Source: Lewinella sp. JB7 (GTDB lineage: Bacteria; Bacteroidota; Bacteroidia; Chitinophagales; Saprospiraceae). From it: 64,000 bases of DNA. The stretch covers positions 62,001 through 126,000 of the forward strand of contig NZ_JANCTD010000007.1 in the NCBI RefSeq assembly GCF_024297185.1. Direction: 5' to 3'. The notes under the pieces were generated by a model that did not search any database, had not been told where the DNA came from, and saw nothing but the letters and a program-made list of their open reading frames with translations. Positions within the stretch are counted from its first letter, which is position 1, and each line of letters starts with the position of its first letter. Positions 1 to 8,689 of the stretch are shown one piece after another. Position numbers and translations under genes: made by a program.

Positions 1-14
1 GCCCACCCTGAACC

Positions 15-1310
15 ATGCGCATTTGCTTCATTTCCCGCCGCTACTTTCCGGCCGTGTCCGGTATGAGCGTGTACGCCCGTAACCTGACCAAAGCGCTGGC
101 GGACCTCGACCACGAAGTCGTGATGATCAGCCAGTACCGGGAAGATCCGACGGGAGTCGAGGTTTACGGCGGCGGCCCGCCTCCCGACGAGCCCTGGATG
201 GAGGTACACGGCCTGCGCAGCGTGGGGGAAGAACTGGGCGCCGAATCTCCGCCCGCCGACTTCGAAGCGGACCTGCGGGCCATGGTGGCACTGGCGGTGG
301 AACTGCACGAACAACGTCCCTTCGACGTCGTCCACGCCCAGTACGCCTACCCCACCGGCCTGGCCGCGCTGGAGGTGAGCCGTCAGCTGGGTATCCCGAA
401 CGTCGTCAGCATCCAGGGTGGCGACGGCCACTGGGTAGGGGCCTGCTGTAAGACCCACCAGCGCGCCATGGACGCCGTGCTGAACCATAGCCTCGCCCTG
501 GTCATCGGGTGCGACAGCTTCCGTGACGAGGTCGTCGAAAATCACGGTACGGACCCCGGCCGCTTTACGATCGTACCGGGGGCTACGAACGTCGATCAAT
601 TCACTCCCCGTCAACTGGAACACCCGAACCTGATCGATCGCGTGGTCCGGCTCGGGGAGTTGCGGCAGCCGGCCCGCCTGCTCTACCACGGCCGGGTAGA
701 TCAACGGAAGGGAAGCCTGGACTTTATCCACTGCGGAGCGCGGCTCGTCGAGGACGGTTACGATATTCACCTGATCGTCAGCGGCATCGGTCCGGACCTT
801 GAGGAAACCCGCAATTTGGCGCTCAAACTGGGACTGGGCAGCCGTTGTCAGTTTCTCGGGGAAGCCGACTACGCCGATGCACCCGCCCGCTACCACGCGG
901 GAGATATCTTCCTGAGCCCGACCTACGCCGAAGGATTTTCGAATACGATCCTGGAAGCCATGGCGAGCGGTCTGCCCATCGTAAGCACCCGTACGGTCGG
1001 CGTGATCGACTGCCTGCGCGACGGCGAGAACGCCCTCCTCGTGGAACCGGGCGGCCTCGATGCCCTGACCACCGCTACCCGCCGCCTCCTCGACGACGAA
1101 GCGCTACGCCTGGATCTGACCCGCACCGCTTACGCGGAAGTCCGGGAAAAATACTCCTGGCCGGTGGTCGCCGAGCAGATCGCCTCCATCTACCATGACC
1201 TGCAAAAACGCCCCGTCGACAACGACTGGACGGACATCATCACCGCCGCGGCCCGGGTAGAAGATGCCGACGCCACGTGCCGCTTCCGGACCCAGCCCCA
1301 CTTGCTGTGA
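15..1310 (+). CDS. GT4-family glycosyltransferase
   Basis: Retaining glycosyltransferase of the GT-B fold that would transfer a sugar from a nucleotide-sugar donor in the cytoplasm. The 431-residue protein opens with MRICFISRRYFPAVSG, the usual glycine-rich N-terminal strand-loop. It has the C-terminal donor-binding GRVDQRKGSLDF segment and an EX7E motif in YAEGFSNTILEAMASG, both hallmarks of family GT4. It starts 14 bases into the window, so upstream context is missing. Its 3' end overlaps the next gene (PIG-L deacetylase) by 34 bases, which suggests the two are co-translated. A transferase plus deacetylase pair is typical of N-acetylated glycoconjugate synthesis. The acceptor cannot be told from sequence. 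Confidence 0.88.
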   Translation: MRICFISRRYFPAVSGMSVYARNLTKALADLDHEVVMISQYREDPTGVEVYGGGPPPDEPWMEVHGLRSVGEELGAESPPADFEADLRAMVALAVELHEQRPFDVVHAQYAYPTGLAALEVSRQLGIPNVVSIQGGDGHWVGACCKTHQRAMDAVLNHSLALVIGCDSFRDEVVENHGTDPGRFTIVPGATNVDQFTPRQLEHPNLIDRVVRLGELRQPARLLYHGRVDQRKGSLDFIHCGARLVEDGYDIHLIVSGIGPDLEETRNLALKLGLGSRCQFLGEADYADAPARYHAGDIFLSPTYAEGFSNTILEAMASGLPIVSTRTVGVIDCLRDGENALLVEPGGLDALTTATRRLLDDEALRLDLTRTAYAEVREKYSWPVVAEQIASIYHDLQKRPVDNDWTDIITAAARVEDADATCRFRTQPHLL

Positions 1311-2017
1311 TCCTCGCGATCAGCCCCCACCTCGACGACGTAGCCTTCTCCTGCGGCGGCTACCTGTACGATCGTGCCCGGGCGGGGACACGGGTACGGT
1401 GCCTGACCGTATTCACCGCCAGCGTGCCCGAGCCCACCGGTTTTGCCCTCGCCTGTCAGCTCGATAAGGGACTGGACCCCGGCGTAGACTACCTACAGCT
1501 TCGTAGGGCGGAAGACCGGAATGCCTGCCGCCGCCTCCGGGTCGAACCCCTCCACTGGGACTTCCCCGAAGCGCCGCACCGGGGATACTCCTCCGCACCC
1601 GCATTGTTTGCGGGAATCCTTCCGGACGACCGACTGGACACCACCGCCCTGGATCGCCGACTACGCGCCCTCCTGCGACAACATCAGCCCACCGAAGTCC
1701 TCTATCCCTTCGGGGCGGGCAATCATGCGGATCACCTCCAGGTCATAGGGGCCGTGGGGCGTATTCGCCCCGAATTTCCGGATATCCGTTACCGGCAGTA
1801 CTACGATATGCCCTACGCCCGAAAGTTCCGGGATCGCTATCCCGAACTAGATACCACCGTCCCCGCCCGCTGCTTGTCCGGGCAGACATTCACCGCTAAG
1901 CTCGCGGCCTGTCGTGCCTACACCACCCAATTGGCCTTTCAGTTCGGCAGCGCCGATAACGTCGCGACGGTACTGGGCGACCGTGAATACCTGTATTGTC
2001 CCCCACCTAAGTCGTAA
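1277..2017 (+). CDS. PIG-L family zinc deacetylase
   Basis: LmbE/PIG-L family metal-dependent N-deacetylase, 246 residues. The zinc-site motif appears as PHLDDVAFS (His18, Asp20, Asp21), and a second site HADH places His150 and His153. The start is GTG, inside the end of the GT4 gene; an ATG at 1264 is in another frame. Family members remove acetyl groups from GlcNAc-linked substrates (GlcNAc-PI, mycothiol or bacillithiol precursors, lipid or glycan intermediates). A BshB role for bacillithiol is conceivable because bshA lies 4 kb downstream, but the tight coupling to the GT4 gene favours a shared product made by these two enzymes. Confidence 0.85.
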   Translation: MPLPDPAPLAVILAISPHLDDVAFSCGGYLYDRARAGTRVRCLTVFTASVPEPTGFALACQLDKGLDPGVDYLQLRRAEDRNACRRLRVEPLHWDFPEAPHRGYSSAPALFAGILPDDRLDTTALDRRLRALLRQHQPTEVLYPFGAGNHADHLQVIGAVGRIRPEFPDIRYRQYYDMPYARKFRDRYPELDTTVPARCLSGQTFTAKLAACRAYTTQLAFQFGSADNVATVLGDREYLYCPPPKS

Positions 2018-2123
2018 GCCCGCGCTTCACACCAAGCGCCGGCATCCTTATGTTCACCCACGTTCCATTTCACGTTCGCCTACGATACCCTACCTTCCCC
2101 GGCTCACACCATCCCGAATCCCC

Positions 2124-3611
2124 GTGATCGAATTCGTAGCGCGTGCCAACCAATTTTCCGAGCGTACCGCCGTGGTCAGCGACGGCGACCAGTACTCCTA
2201 CCGGCACCTGCTGGAGGCATCCTCCCGTATTGCACGGGCGTTGCTGGACGGCCGTACTGACCTCGACGAGGCCCGTATCGCCTTCCTCGTACCCCCCGGC
2301 TTCACTTACGTAGCCCTGCAGTGGGGCATCTGGCGGGCCGGAGGGATTGCCGTCCCGCTGTGTACGAAGCACCCCACGCCTTCCCTGCGGTACGTCATCG
2401 AAGACACCGGTGCGGAGCGCGTACTGTTTTCCCGGGGGTTCACCGACGTGCTCTCGCCGCTACAGACGGAAGGCCTTACCACCTTTACCCCGGCGGAAAA
2501 ATTTGGGGTGGATACGCCAGCCGACCTGCCCGACGTCGCTCCCGCGCGCCGCGCCCTCATCCTCTATACCAGCGGCACTACCGGTCGGCCCAAGGGCGTC
2601 GTCACTACCCACGCCAATATCCGGGCCCAGATCACGGCCCTGGTGGATGCCTGGCGGTGGTCCGCGAGTGACCGCATTTTAAATATCCTGCCACTCCACC
2701 ACGTGCACGGCATCATCAACGTGCTTTCGTGCGCGCTCTGGAGCGGGGGGTGCTGCGAGTTCCTTCCGCGGTTCTCGGAGGCGGCCGTTTTCGATCGCTT
2801 CCGGAGCGGCGAGATCAACGTCTTCATGGCCGTGCCCACCATCTACTTCAAGCTCATCAGCTACTACGACACCCTCCCGGAAGACAGTCAACGGGACATC
2901 AGCGCCGCCCTGCGCGAGTTCCGCCTGATGGTTTCCGGTTCGGCCGCCCTGCCCGTTTCGGTACTGGAGCGGTGGCGCGGGATCAGCGGCCATACCCTCC
3001 TCGAACGCTACGGCATGACCGAAATGGGGATGGCCATCAGTAACCCCTACGCGGGCGAACGACGACCGGGGCACATCGGTCAACCGCTGGACGGCGTGAG
3101 AGTAAGGCTCATAAGCGAGGCGGGGACGCAGGTGCCGGCCAACTCCACGGAGAGCGGAGAAATTCAGGTAAGGGGGGATAATGTATTCCGGGAATACTGG
3201 GGCCGGCCGGAAGCTACCGCCGCTACCTTCACCGACGACGGCTGGTTCCGTACCGGAGATATCGCCGTACTCGACGCGGGAGCTTACCGTATCCTCGGCC
3301 GCAACTCGGTCGACATCATCAAATCGGGCGGGTATAAGATCTCCGCGCTAGAGATCGAGGAGGTACTCCGGACCCATCCTGAAATTCGGGAATGCGGCGT
3401 CGTAGGGCTGCCCGACGAGGAATGGGGCGAGATCATCGGTGCCAGCCTGGTCGCCGATCCCGGGGCGGTCGACCTCGATCAACTCACCACTTGGCTCCGC
3501 GAACGGCTCCCCGGCTATAAGCTGCCGCGGCGCTACATCTTCCAGGACGACCTGCCCCGCAACGTGATGGGCAAGGTGACCAAGCAAGAGCTTAAACTGG
3601 CCTTCTCATGA
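2124..3611 (+). CDS. Malonyl-CoA synthetase-type acyl-CoA ligase
   Basis: ANL-superfamily AMP-forming ligase of the MatB/ACSF3 type, predicted to make malonyl-CoA from malonate, ATP and CoA. P-loop LYTSGTTGRPKG lies at about residues 147-158. ERYGMTEMGMAISNPY gives the A5 region, and the C-terminal lysine lies in NVMGKVTKQEL. The open frame extends upstream to 1914, but the first part overlaps the PIG-L gene and reads as low-quality sequence. GTG at 2124 gives a start just before the conserved VIEFVARANQFSERTAVV segment, for 495 residues. The stop overlaps madL by ATGA. Malonate specificity rests mainly on the MadLM neighbours and MatB-like motifs. Confidence 0.85.
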   Translation: MIEFVARANQFSERTAVVSDGDQYSYRHLLEASSRIARALLDGRTDLDEARIAFLVPPGFTYVALQWGIWRAGGIAVPLCTKHPTPSLRYVIEDTGAERVLFSRGFTDVLSPLQTEGLTTFTPAEKFGVDTPADLPDVAPARRALILYTSGTTGRPKGVVTTHANIRAQITALVDAWRWSASDRILNILPLHHVHGIINVLSCALWSGGCCEFLPRFSEAAVFDRFRSGEINVFMAVPTIYFKLISYYDTLPEDSQRDISAALREFRLMVSGSAALPVSVLERWRGISGHTLLERYGMTEMGMAISNPYAGERRPGHIGQPLDGVRVRLISEAGTQVPANSTESGEIQVRGDNVFREYWGRPEATAATFTDDGWFRTGDIAVLDAGAYRILGRNSVDIIKSGGYKISALEIEEVLRTHPEIRECGVVGLPDEEWGEIIGASLVADPGAVDLDQLTTWLRERLPGYKLPRRYIFQDDLPRNVMGKVTKQELKLAFS

Positions 3612-3982
3612 CCATCTACGGCGTCGCCCTCCTGGCCTTCTGTTTTCTGGTAGGCAAGATTACCGGCACCCTGGTCGGCGCGGCCATCGGCATCGACGGC
3701 GACGTGGGGGGCGTGGGGTTTGCCATGATCCTGCTGGTCGTCGGCAACACCTGGTGGAAGCAGCGCGGCGGACTCCCCCCGGCCACCGAGCGCGGCATAC
3801 TGTTCTGGAGCGCCATGTACATTCCCATCATCGTGGCCATGGCCGCGGTACAGAACGTAAAGGCCGCCCTGTCCGGGGGTTGGCTGGCCCTGCTGGCGGG
3901 TACGGCGGCAACCGTGGTCGGCCTGCTGCTCGTCCCCGTCCTTTCCCGGATCGGACGGCGCCAATTACCGACCGATGTATGA
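3608..3982 (+). CDS. madL: Malonate transporter subunit MadL
   Basis: Small membrane protein of 124 residues with about four hydrophobic helices. The N-terminus MTIYGVALLAFCFLVGK and the VGGVGFAMILLVVGNTWW segment match the MadL family, which works with MadM to import malonate with sodium in Malonomonas-type systems. The start codon overlaps the ligase stop (ATGA) and the end overlaps madM by 8 bases, so all three genes should be one operon. The family is normally recognised only together with MadM, and that partner is present here. Confidence 0.88.
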   Translation: MTIYGVALLAFCFLVGKITGTLVGAAIGIDGDVGGVGFAMILLVVGNTWWKQRGGLPPATERGILFWSAMYIPIIVAMAAVQNVKAALSGGWLALLAGTAATVVGLLLVPVLSRIGRRQLPTDV

Positions 3983-4724
3983 GCTCATCGAGGGAATCCT
4001 GATCAAGAACGGCCTGCTCTTCGCCTTTGTCTGTGTCGGCGTCGTGATGTGGGCATCGTTCTGGGTATCGCGCCACCTCCTGGCCAACCGTATTCCGGGG
4101 GTAGCGCTGGCCATCGTAGCCGGGCTCGCCCTGGCCTTCCTGGGGAACGAAAAGGGACTCGCTGACGTCCCGCTCTTCGCCGGCCTGGCGCTGCTCGGCG
4201 GGTCCATGCTGCGCGATTTCGCGGTGGTCGCCACGGCCATGGGGGCCGACCTGGATCAGATCCGCACGGCGGGGCTGGCGGGCGCGATCGCCCTCATGCT
4301 CGGCGTTTTGTCCGCCTTCGCCGTAGGAGTAGCTTTCGCCCTGGCCCTCGGACACACCGATCCGGTAAGTCTCACTACCATCGGCGCGGGGGCCTGTACC
4401 TACATCGTCGGTCCCGTGACGGGTTCGGCCCTCGGGGCTACCTCGGAGGTGATCGCCATCAGCATCGCGGCGGGTGTAGTGAAGACCATCGTAACGACCA
4501 TCGCCACTCCCCTGTTAGCCCGGGTCATCGGTCTGGACAACCCGCATTCGGCCGTCGTTTTCGGGGGGCTTATCGGGACCACCAGCGGCGTGGCGGCGGG
4601 ACTGGCGGCCACCGACCCCAAGCTCGTTCCCTACGGCGCGCTGACGGCGACTTTCTATACCGGGCTGGGCTGTCTGCTTTGCCCCTCCGTGCTGTACCTT
4701 GCCGTACGCTGGCTCGTGGGCTAA
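3975..4724 (+). CDS. madM: Malonate transporter subunit MadM
   Basis: Integral membrane protein of 249 residues, almost entirely hydrophobic helices, beginning MYELIEGILIKNGLLFAF. Small-residue stretches GAGACTYIVGPVTGSALGA and GGLIGTTSGVAAGLAATDP are conserved in MadM, the larger subunit of the sodium-dependent malonate carrier. It follows madL with an 8-base overlap. The stop overlaps the 3' end of the opposite-strand kinase gene by 4 bases, so the operon ends tail to tail. No malonate decarboxylase subunits lie nearby, so imported malonate is probably activated to malonyl-CoA rather than decarboxylated. Confidence 0.88.
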   Translation: MYELIEGILIKNGLLFAFVCVGVVMWASFWVSRHLLANRIPGVALAIVAGLALAFLGNEKGLADVPLFAGLALLGGSMLRDFAVVATAMGADLDQIRTAGLAGAIALMLGVLSAFAVGVAFALALGHTDPVSLTTIGAGACTYIVGPVTGSALGATSEVIAISIAAGVVKTIVTTIATPLLARVIGLDNPHSAVVFGGLIGTTSGVAAGLAATDPKLVPYGALTATFYTGLGCLLCPSVLYLAVRWLVG

Positions 4725-5809
4725 CTGCTGCGGATGATCCCATCCAGGTCGGGAAGGCGGGCCAGAAACTCCTGGGTGAGGCGCAGCTGATTGCGGGCGC
4801 GGAGCAGATTGTGGTCCGGAGAGGAAATCTTGTAGTACACGTCGCCCGAGAGGAAATCGGTAAGGAAGCGCACGCCCATGATGAAGGTCATGTAGGCGCC
4901 CGAGAGTCCGAGGTACCGCAACTCGGTGGCGGAGAGTACGTCCCGCGTCACTTCCAGGTAGCCCGCCGAGAAGGCCCGGAACTTTTCCAGGTCGACCGTC
5001 ACCAGCGACAGATCGGCTTCATCCTCGCCGGCGGTGCCGATACCCGAACGAACGGCGTCCCCAAAATCGAAGTGCACCACCCCCGGCATGACGGTATCGA
5101 GGTCGATCACGCACTTTCCGCGATCGTCGGGGGTGAGCAGCACGTTGTTGAACTTAGTATCGTTGTGGGTCACCCGTTGACGGATCTCCCCCGATTTATG
5201 CAGCCGGTCGATGACGAGCAACCTCTCCGCCAGCTCCGAAACGAGGCTCACTTCGGTGCGGCAGCGCGGCTCCCGTCCCGACGTGGGTGCGTTCGCGGCA
5301 AGCTGGAAGGCGCGCAAACGGCGCGCGAGGTCGTGAAATCCCGGGATAACTTCCGTGAGGCGCCCGGCCGGAAAATCGTCGAGGAAGCGTAGGAAGTAAC
5401 CGTACGACTTGGCCCCTTCGTAAGCCTGCCGTGTCGTGGTAATGAAATCATAGACGTGGAGGTCACTCAGAAAGTGGAACATGCGCCAGTACTTCCCCTC
5501 CTGATCCCGGTAAAACCGGGCTCCGTCCTTCGTCGGCACGACGAAAAGCGTCGTTTGTTGGTTAGCCGGAAATGGTGCCCGGGCGATTCGCCCCCGCAGA
5601 TGATCGGTCACCAACGCGATGTTTTCCATGAGCCCGGCCACGTCGGGGAACACCCGGTCGTTCACCCGCTGCAGCAGGTAGTCCGGCGAGTCCGCTGCCC
5701 CATTGAATACCCGGTAGGTATCGTTGATGTGGCCGCCACCGAAAGCTTCGATCCGATCAATATTCCCCTCCAGTCGAAAATGCCGTACTACTTCAATCAT
5801 CCTGCTCAT
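4721..5809 (-). CDS. APH-fold sugar kinase, NahK-like
   Basis: Phosphotransferase of the aminoglycoside/choline kinase fold, 362 residues. The catalytic loop THNDTKFNNVLL and the metal-binding CVIDLDTVMPG motif are intact, followed by HFDFGDAVRSG. The N-terminal GGGHINDTY is the glycine-rich nucleotide loop typical of the NahK-like branch (N-acetylhexosamine 1-kinases and relatives). The gene lies 13 bases after bshA on the same strand and is probably co-transcribed with it. Its substrate is unknown; an amino sugar or related small molecule is an inference from the family. An alternative Met lies three codons in. Confidence 0.75.
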   Translation of the reverse strand: MSRMIEVVRHFRLEGNIDRIEAFGGGHINDTYRVFNGAADSPDYLLQRVNDRVFPDVAGLMENIALVTDHLRGRIARAPFPANQQTTLFVVPTKDGARFYRDQEGKYWRMFHFLSDLHVYDFITTTRQAYEGAKSYGYFLRFLDDFPAGRLTEVIPGFHDLARRLRAFQLAANAPTSGREPRCRTEVSLVSELAERLLVIDRLHKSGEIRQRVTHNDTKFNNVLLTPDDRGKCVIDLDTVMPGVVHFDFGDAVRSGIGTAGEDEADLSLVTVDLEKFRAFSAGYLEVTRDVLSATELRYLGLSGAYMTFIMGVRFLTDFLSGDVYYKISSPDHNLLRARNQLRLTQEFLARLPDLDGIIRSS

Positions 5810-5822
5810 CCCCTAATCCTCC

Positions 5823-6986
5823 TCAGCAATCCATCACCGGTTCCTCCGGCTTCGCCCGGCTGTTCTGCAGGATGCGCTGGTAGTAGGCTTCGTACTTGGG
5901 GATCATCTCTTCAATGTCGAAGCGGGCGGCCTGCGCCAGGGCGGCCTCGCGGAATTTCTGCAGCGATGCGTCGCTTTCGAAGATCTTCATGATGTCTTCG
6001 GCCATTTTATCGACCATCCCGACGCCCGAGGTGAATCCGGTCACGCCGTCGATGTTTACCTCGGGAATACCCCCGACGTTGCTGGACACTACGGGTACCT
6101 GACAGGCCATGGCTTCCAGGGCGGCGAGTCCGAAGCTCTCGCTGGCGGAGGGGAGGAGGAAGACGTCGGCCACGGCCAGAAGCTCCTCAACCGCGTCCTG
6201 CTTGCCGAGAAAGCGAATGTCCTTGGTGAGCCCGAGGCGGCGACTGAGTTCTTCGCACTTGCTCCGCTCGGGCCCGTCGCCGATGAGGAGCAGCTTGCTC
6301 GGCGTCTGGTCGTGAATGATCTTGAAGATGTAGATCACGTCGTCGACCCGCTTCACCGGACGGAAGTTGGAGACGTGAATGAGGATGCGTTCCCCATTGG
6401 GCGCGATGGCCCGCTTGAAGTGATCCTTATTGTCGCGCTTGAATCGCTTGAAGTCGATGAAGTTGTAGATCACTTCGATCGGCTGGCACACCTCGAAATT
6501 GGCGTGGGTGTCGGCCTTCAGGGACTCCGATACCGCGGTGACGCCGTCGGACTTATTGATCGCGAAGGTGATCGTGGGCGCGAAGGCGGGGTTAGACCCC
6601 ACCAGGGTGATGTCGGTACCGTGCAGGGTTGTCACGAAGGGTACGTACCGCCCCCGGGTAAGCAGGATCTTGCGGGCCATGAAGGCTACGGCGGCGTGGG
6701 GCACCGCGTAGTGCACGTGCAGCAGGTCGAGTCCGTAATTTTCCACCACGTCGACCAGTTTCGAGGCCAGGGAAGTTTCGTAGGGAGCGAATTCGAAGAG
6801 GGGGTAGTCGGCCCCGCTGTCCACTTCGTGGTAGAAGACGTTCTCGTGAAAGAAGCCCAGGCGGGCGGGCCGCCGGTAGGTGATGAAGTGGATCTCGTGT
6901 CCGCGGCGGGCCAGTCCCAGACCGAGCTCGGTGGCCAGAACGCCACTCCCTCCGTAGGTAGGATAACAGACCACGCCAATCTTCAT
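5823..6986 (-). CDS. bshA: N-acetyl-alpha-D-glucosaminyl L-malate synthase
   Basis: BshA performs the first step of bacillithiol synthesis, joining GlcNAc from UDP-GlcNAc to L-malate. The predicted 387-residue protein starts MKIGVVCYPTYGGSGVLATELG, the diagnostic BshA N-terminus. It contains HVHYAVPHA, TLHGTDITLVG, SNFRPVKRVDDV and the GT4 EX7E motif in SASESFGLAALEAM. The frame is open back to 7100, but the Met at 6986 matches family starts and the extra segment is not conserved-looking. A TACATTTG -7-like box lies about 50 bases upstream. BshC is not in the window; the PIG-L protein at 1.3-2.0 kb is only a weak BshB candidate. Confidence 0.92.
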   Translation of the reverse strand: MKIGVVCYPTYGGSGVLATELGLGLARRGHEIHFITYRRPARLGFFHENVFYHEVDSGADYPLFEFAPYETSLASKLVDVVENYGLDLLHVHYAVPHAAVAFMARKILLTRGRYVPFVTTLHGTDITLVGSNPAFAPTITFAINKSDGVTAVSESLKADTHANFEVCQPIEVIYNFIDFKRFKRDNKDHFKRAIAPNGERILIHVSNFRPVKRVDDVIYIFKIIHDQTPSKLLLIGDGPERSKCEELSRRLGLTKDIRFLGKQDAVEELLAVADVFLLPSASESFGLAALEAMACQVPVVSSNVGGIPEVNIDGVTGFTSGVGMVDKMAEDIMKIFESDASLQKFREAALAQAARFDIEEMIPKYEAYYQRILQNSRAKPEEPVMDC

Positions 6987-7036
6987 ACAAGCTCGTTTGC
7001 CCCGCCGGTTACGGACTTCCGCGGACGGGTCTAACT

Positions 7037-7044
7037 CAAATGTA
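7037..7044 (-). promoter_or_regulatory. Candidate -7 box of the bshA promoter
   Basis: On the minus strand this reads TACATTTG, an exact match to the Bacteroidota TAnnTTTG -7 element. It sits about 50 bases before the bshA start in the divergent gap with the M17 peptidase gene. No clear TTG is seen at the -33 position. Confidence 0.4.
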
Positions 7045-7122
7045 ATATGCGTGCAAATAGTTTGGCCGCCGCCCGCGCGCCGCGCCAGTGAACCCATCAC
7101 CCGACCGTGACCTTAGTGCACT

Positions 7123-8454
7123 ATGACCACCATCACGCTACTGCCCGCTACCGGGAAAGACGACTACGCCGAAACCATCGACTCCGATACTTATTTGCGC
7201 ACGGTTTCCCCACCGGGTTTCATTGCTCGCTTGCCGGAAAACGCCGTACCCGCGTCCGCGCAAAAACTGGGGCAGCGCCTGAGCCACTCGGAAAAAAAGC
7301 ATTTCACCCCGGAGGTAAGCATCGCTGCGGAGGGAATCGCAGACGAACTGGTTGCCGCCTTCATCGGCGGACTGCGGCTCGGGACCTATTCCGCCGGGCA
7401 GGGTAAGTCGGACCACGCCCCCCACCCGCTGGCGGAGGGGAACATAAGCTGGGGCGGGGACGCGGGAGCAGCGGAAATACTGTCCAGCGTGCAGAATCGG
7501 GTGCGTGCCCTGGTGGATGCTCCGGCGAATAAAAAACGTCCCCAGGACCTGGCCGCCTGGGCCCTGGAGAGCGGCGATACCTACGGCTACGCCGTGAAGG
7601 TACTCGACAAGCAAGCCTGCGAAGCCGAGGGGCTGCACGCCCTCCTGGCCGTCAACCGCGGCAGTGAAGACCCCGCCGTGCTCATCGTCATGGAACACCG
7701 GGGCGGGTCCGAAGCCGACGCCACCACCGCACTCATCGGGAAGGGCGTGACCTTCGATACCGGCGGGGTGAGCATCAAAGGTAGTCAGAACCTGCACCTG
7801 ATGAAAAGCGATATGGGCGGGGCGGCGGCCGTGTTCGGCACCCTGGAAGCCGCCGCTCGTCTGCACCTCCCGGTGAACGTCATCGGCATCGTACCGGCTA
7901 CCGATAATAGCGTGGATGCGCTGAGCATCAAACCCAGCGACGTGATCCGGAGCCACGCCGGTAAAACCATCGAAATCATCGATACGGACGCGGAGGGCCG
8001 CCTGATCATGGCCGACGGACTAAGCTACGCCGTCAAACACTACGCCCCCACCACGCTCATCGACGTGGCCACCCTCACGGGCAGTGCCGTGCGCACGTTC
8101 GGCTACGTCTGCGCCGCCACCCTCAGCAAGCACGAGGAATTACTGGAGCAGTTTCGGCGGGCCGGGGAGACGGTCGGCGAAAGGATCTGGCCCCTGCCGC
8201 CCTGGGATGACTTTGCCAAGGGGCTCGAAAGCGACGTGGCGGACGTGAAGAACTTCAGCGGCACGCCGCTCCACGGCGCGACGGATGCCTTTAAGTTTCT
8301 GGAGCACTTCACCCACGACCACGAACGCTACATTCACTTCGACATCGCGGGAATGGCCCTACAGCAGGGCCCCTTCGCCAAGGACCGTCAGGCTACGGGA
8401 TTCGGGGTACGGCTGTTCGTGGAATGGTTACGCGCCCACGGTGCCCGTGCCTAA
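7123..8454 (+). CDS. M17 leucyl aminopeptidase
   Basis: Cytosolic dizinc aminopeptidase of 443 residues that would release N-terminal amino acids from peptides. All metal and catalytic positions of the family are visible: Lys207, Asp212, Lys219, Asp230, Asp289, Glu291 and Arg293. These keep the same spacing as Escherichia coli PepA, offset by 63. The signature NTDAEGRL is DTDAEGRL here, so the first Asn is Asp, a conservative change away from the metal ligands. The N-terminal domain is short, consistent with the length. A 20-base GC-rich repeat also found near the PL6 gene start lies inside at 7452-7471. The gene stands alone, divergent from bshA. Confidence 0.92.
   Translation: MTTITLLPATGKDDYAETIDSDTYLRTVSPPGFIARLPENAVPASAQKLGQRLSHSEKKHFTPEVSIAAEGIADELVAAFIGGLRLGTYSAGQGKSDHAPHPLAEGNISWGGDAGAAEILSSVQNRVRALVDAPANKKRPQDLAAWALESGDTYGYAVKVLDKQACEAEGLHALLAVNRGSEDPAVLIVMEHRGGSEADATTALIGKGVTFDTGGVSIKGSQNLHLMKSDMGGAAAVFGTLEAAARLHLPVNVIGIVPATDNSVDALSIKPSDVIRSHAGKTIEIIDTDAEGRLIMADGLSYAVKHYAPTTLIDVATLTGSAVRTFGYVCAATLSKHEELLEQFRRAGETVGERIWPLPPWDDFAKGLESDVADVKNFSGTPLHGATDAFKFLEHFTHDHERYIHFDIAGMALQQGPFAKDRQATGFGVRLFVEWLRAHGARA
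7452..7471 (+). repeat. 20-base GC-rich repeat, copy inside M17 gene
   Basis: GGGCGGGGACGCGGGAGCAG is present here exactly and again at 37242-37261. Related copies with the core CGCGGGAGC lie in gaps upstream of several genes (near 24.1, 25.5, 57.1 and 58.2 kb). Confidence 0.5.
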
Positions 8455-8558
8455 ACCGCCGCCAGTCGCGACCACCCCGCCAGCAACAGGATCAGAAAGA
8501 CCAGACATAGGAGAATGCTGGCGCGGGATCGCCCAGCGTAGTAGGGAGTATGTGGCAT
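8451..8558 (-). CDS. Possible 35-residue single-span membrane peptide
   Basis: Short minus-strand frame starting MPHTPYYAGRSRAS, followed by the hydrophobic stretch ILLCLVFLILLLAGW and a stop that overlaps the M17 stop codon tail to tail. A short polar arginine-bearing N-terminus before one long hydrophobic helix is the usual shape of real small membrane proteins. The frame is too short to exclude chance, and no function can be assigned. Confidence 0.35.
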   Translation of the reverse strand: MPHTPYYAGRSRASILLCLVFLILLLAGWSRLAAV

Positions 8559-8689
8559 GGCAGACAGGTAAGGGTGAGTAAACGGGAGTGTATAATACGT
8601 CGCCGGGGTGACATTTCAAAGAGCTTGGTGGCCGTCCTTTTATCGAATAAATTGTTTTAAAATAGCTTCTATAGGCAAAAGCAACTGCC

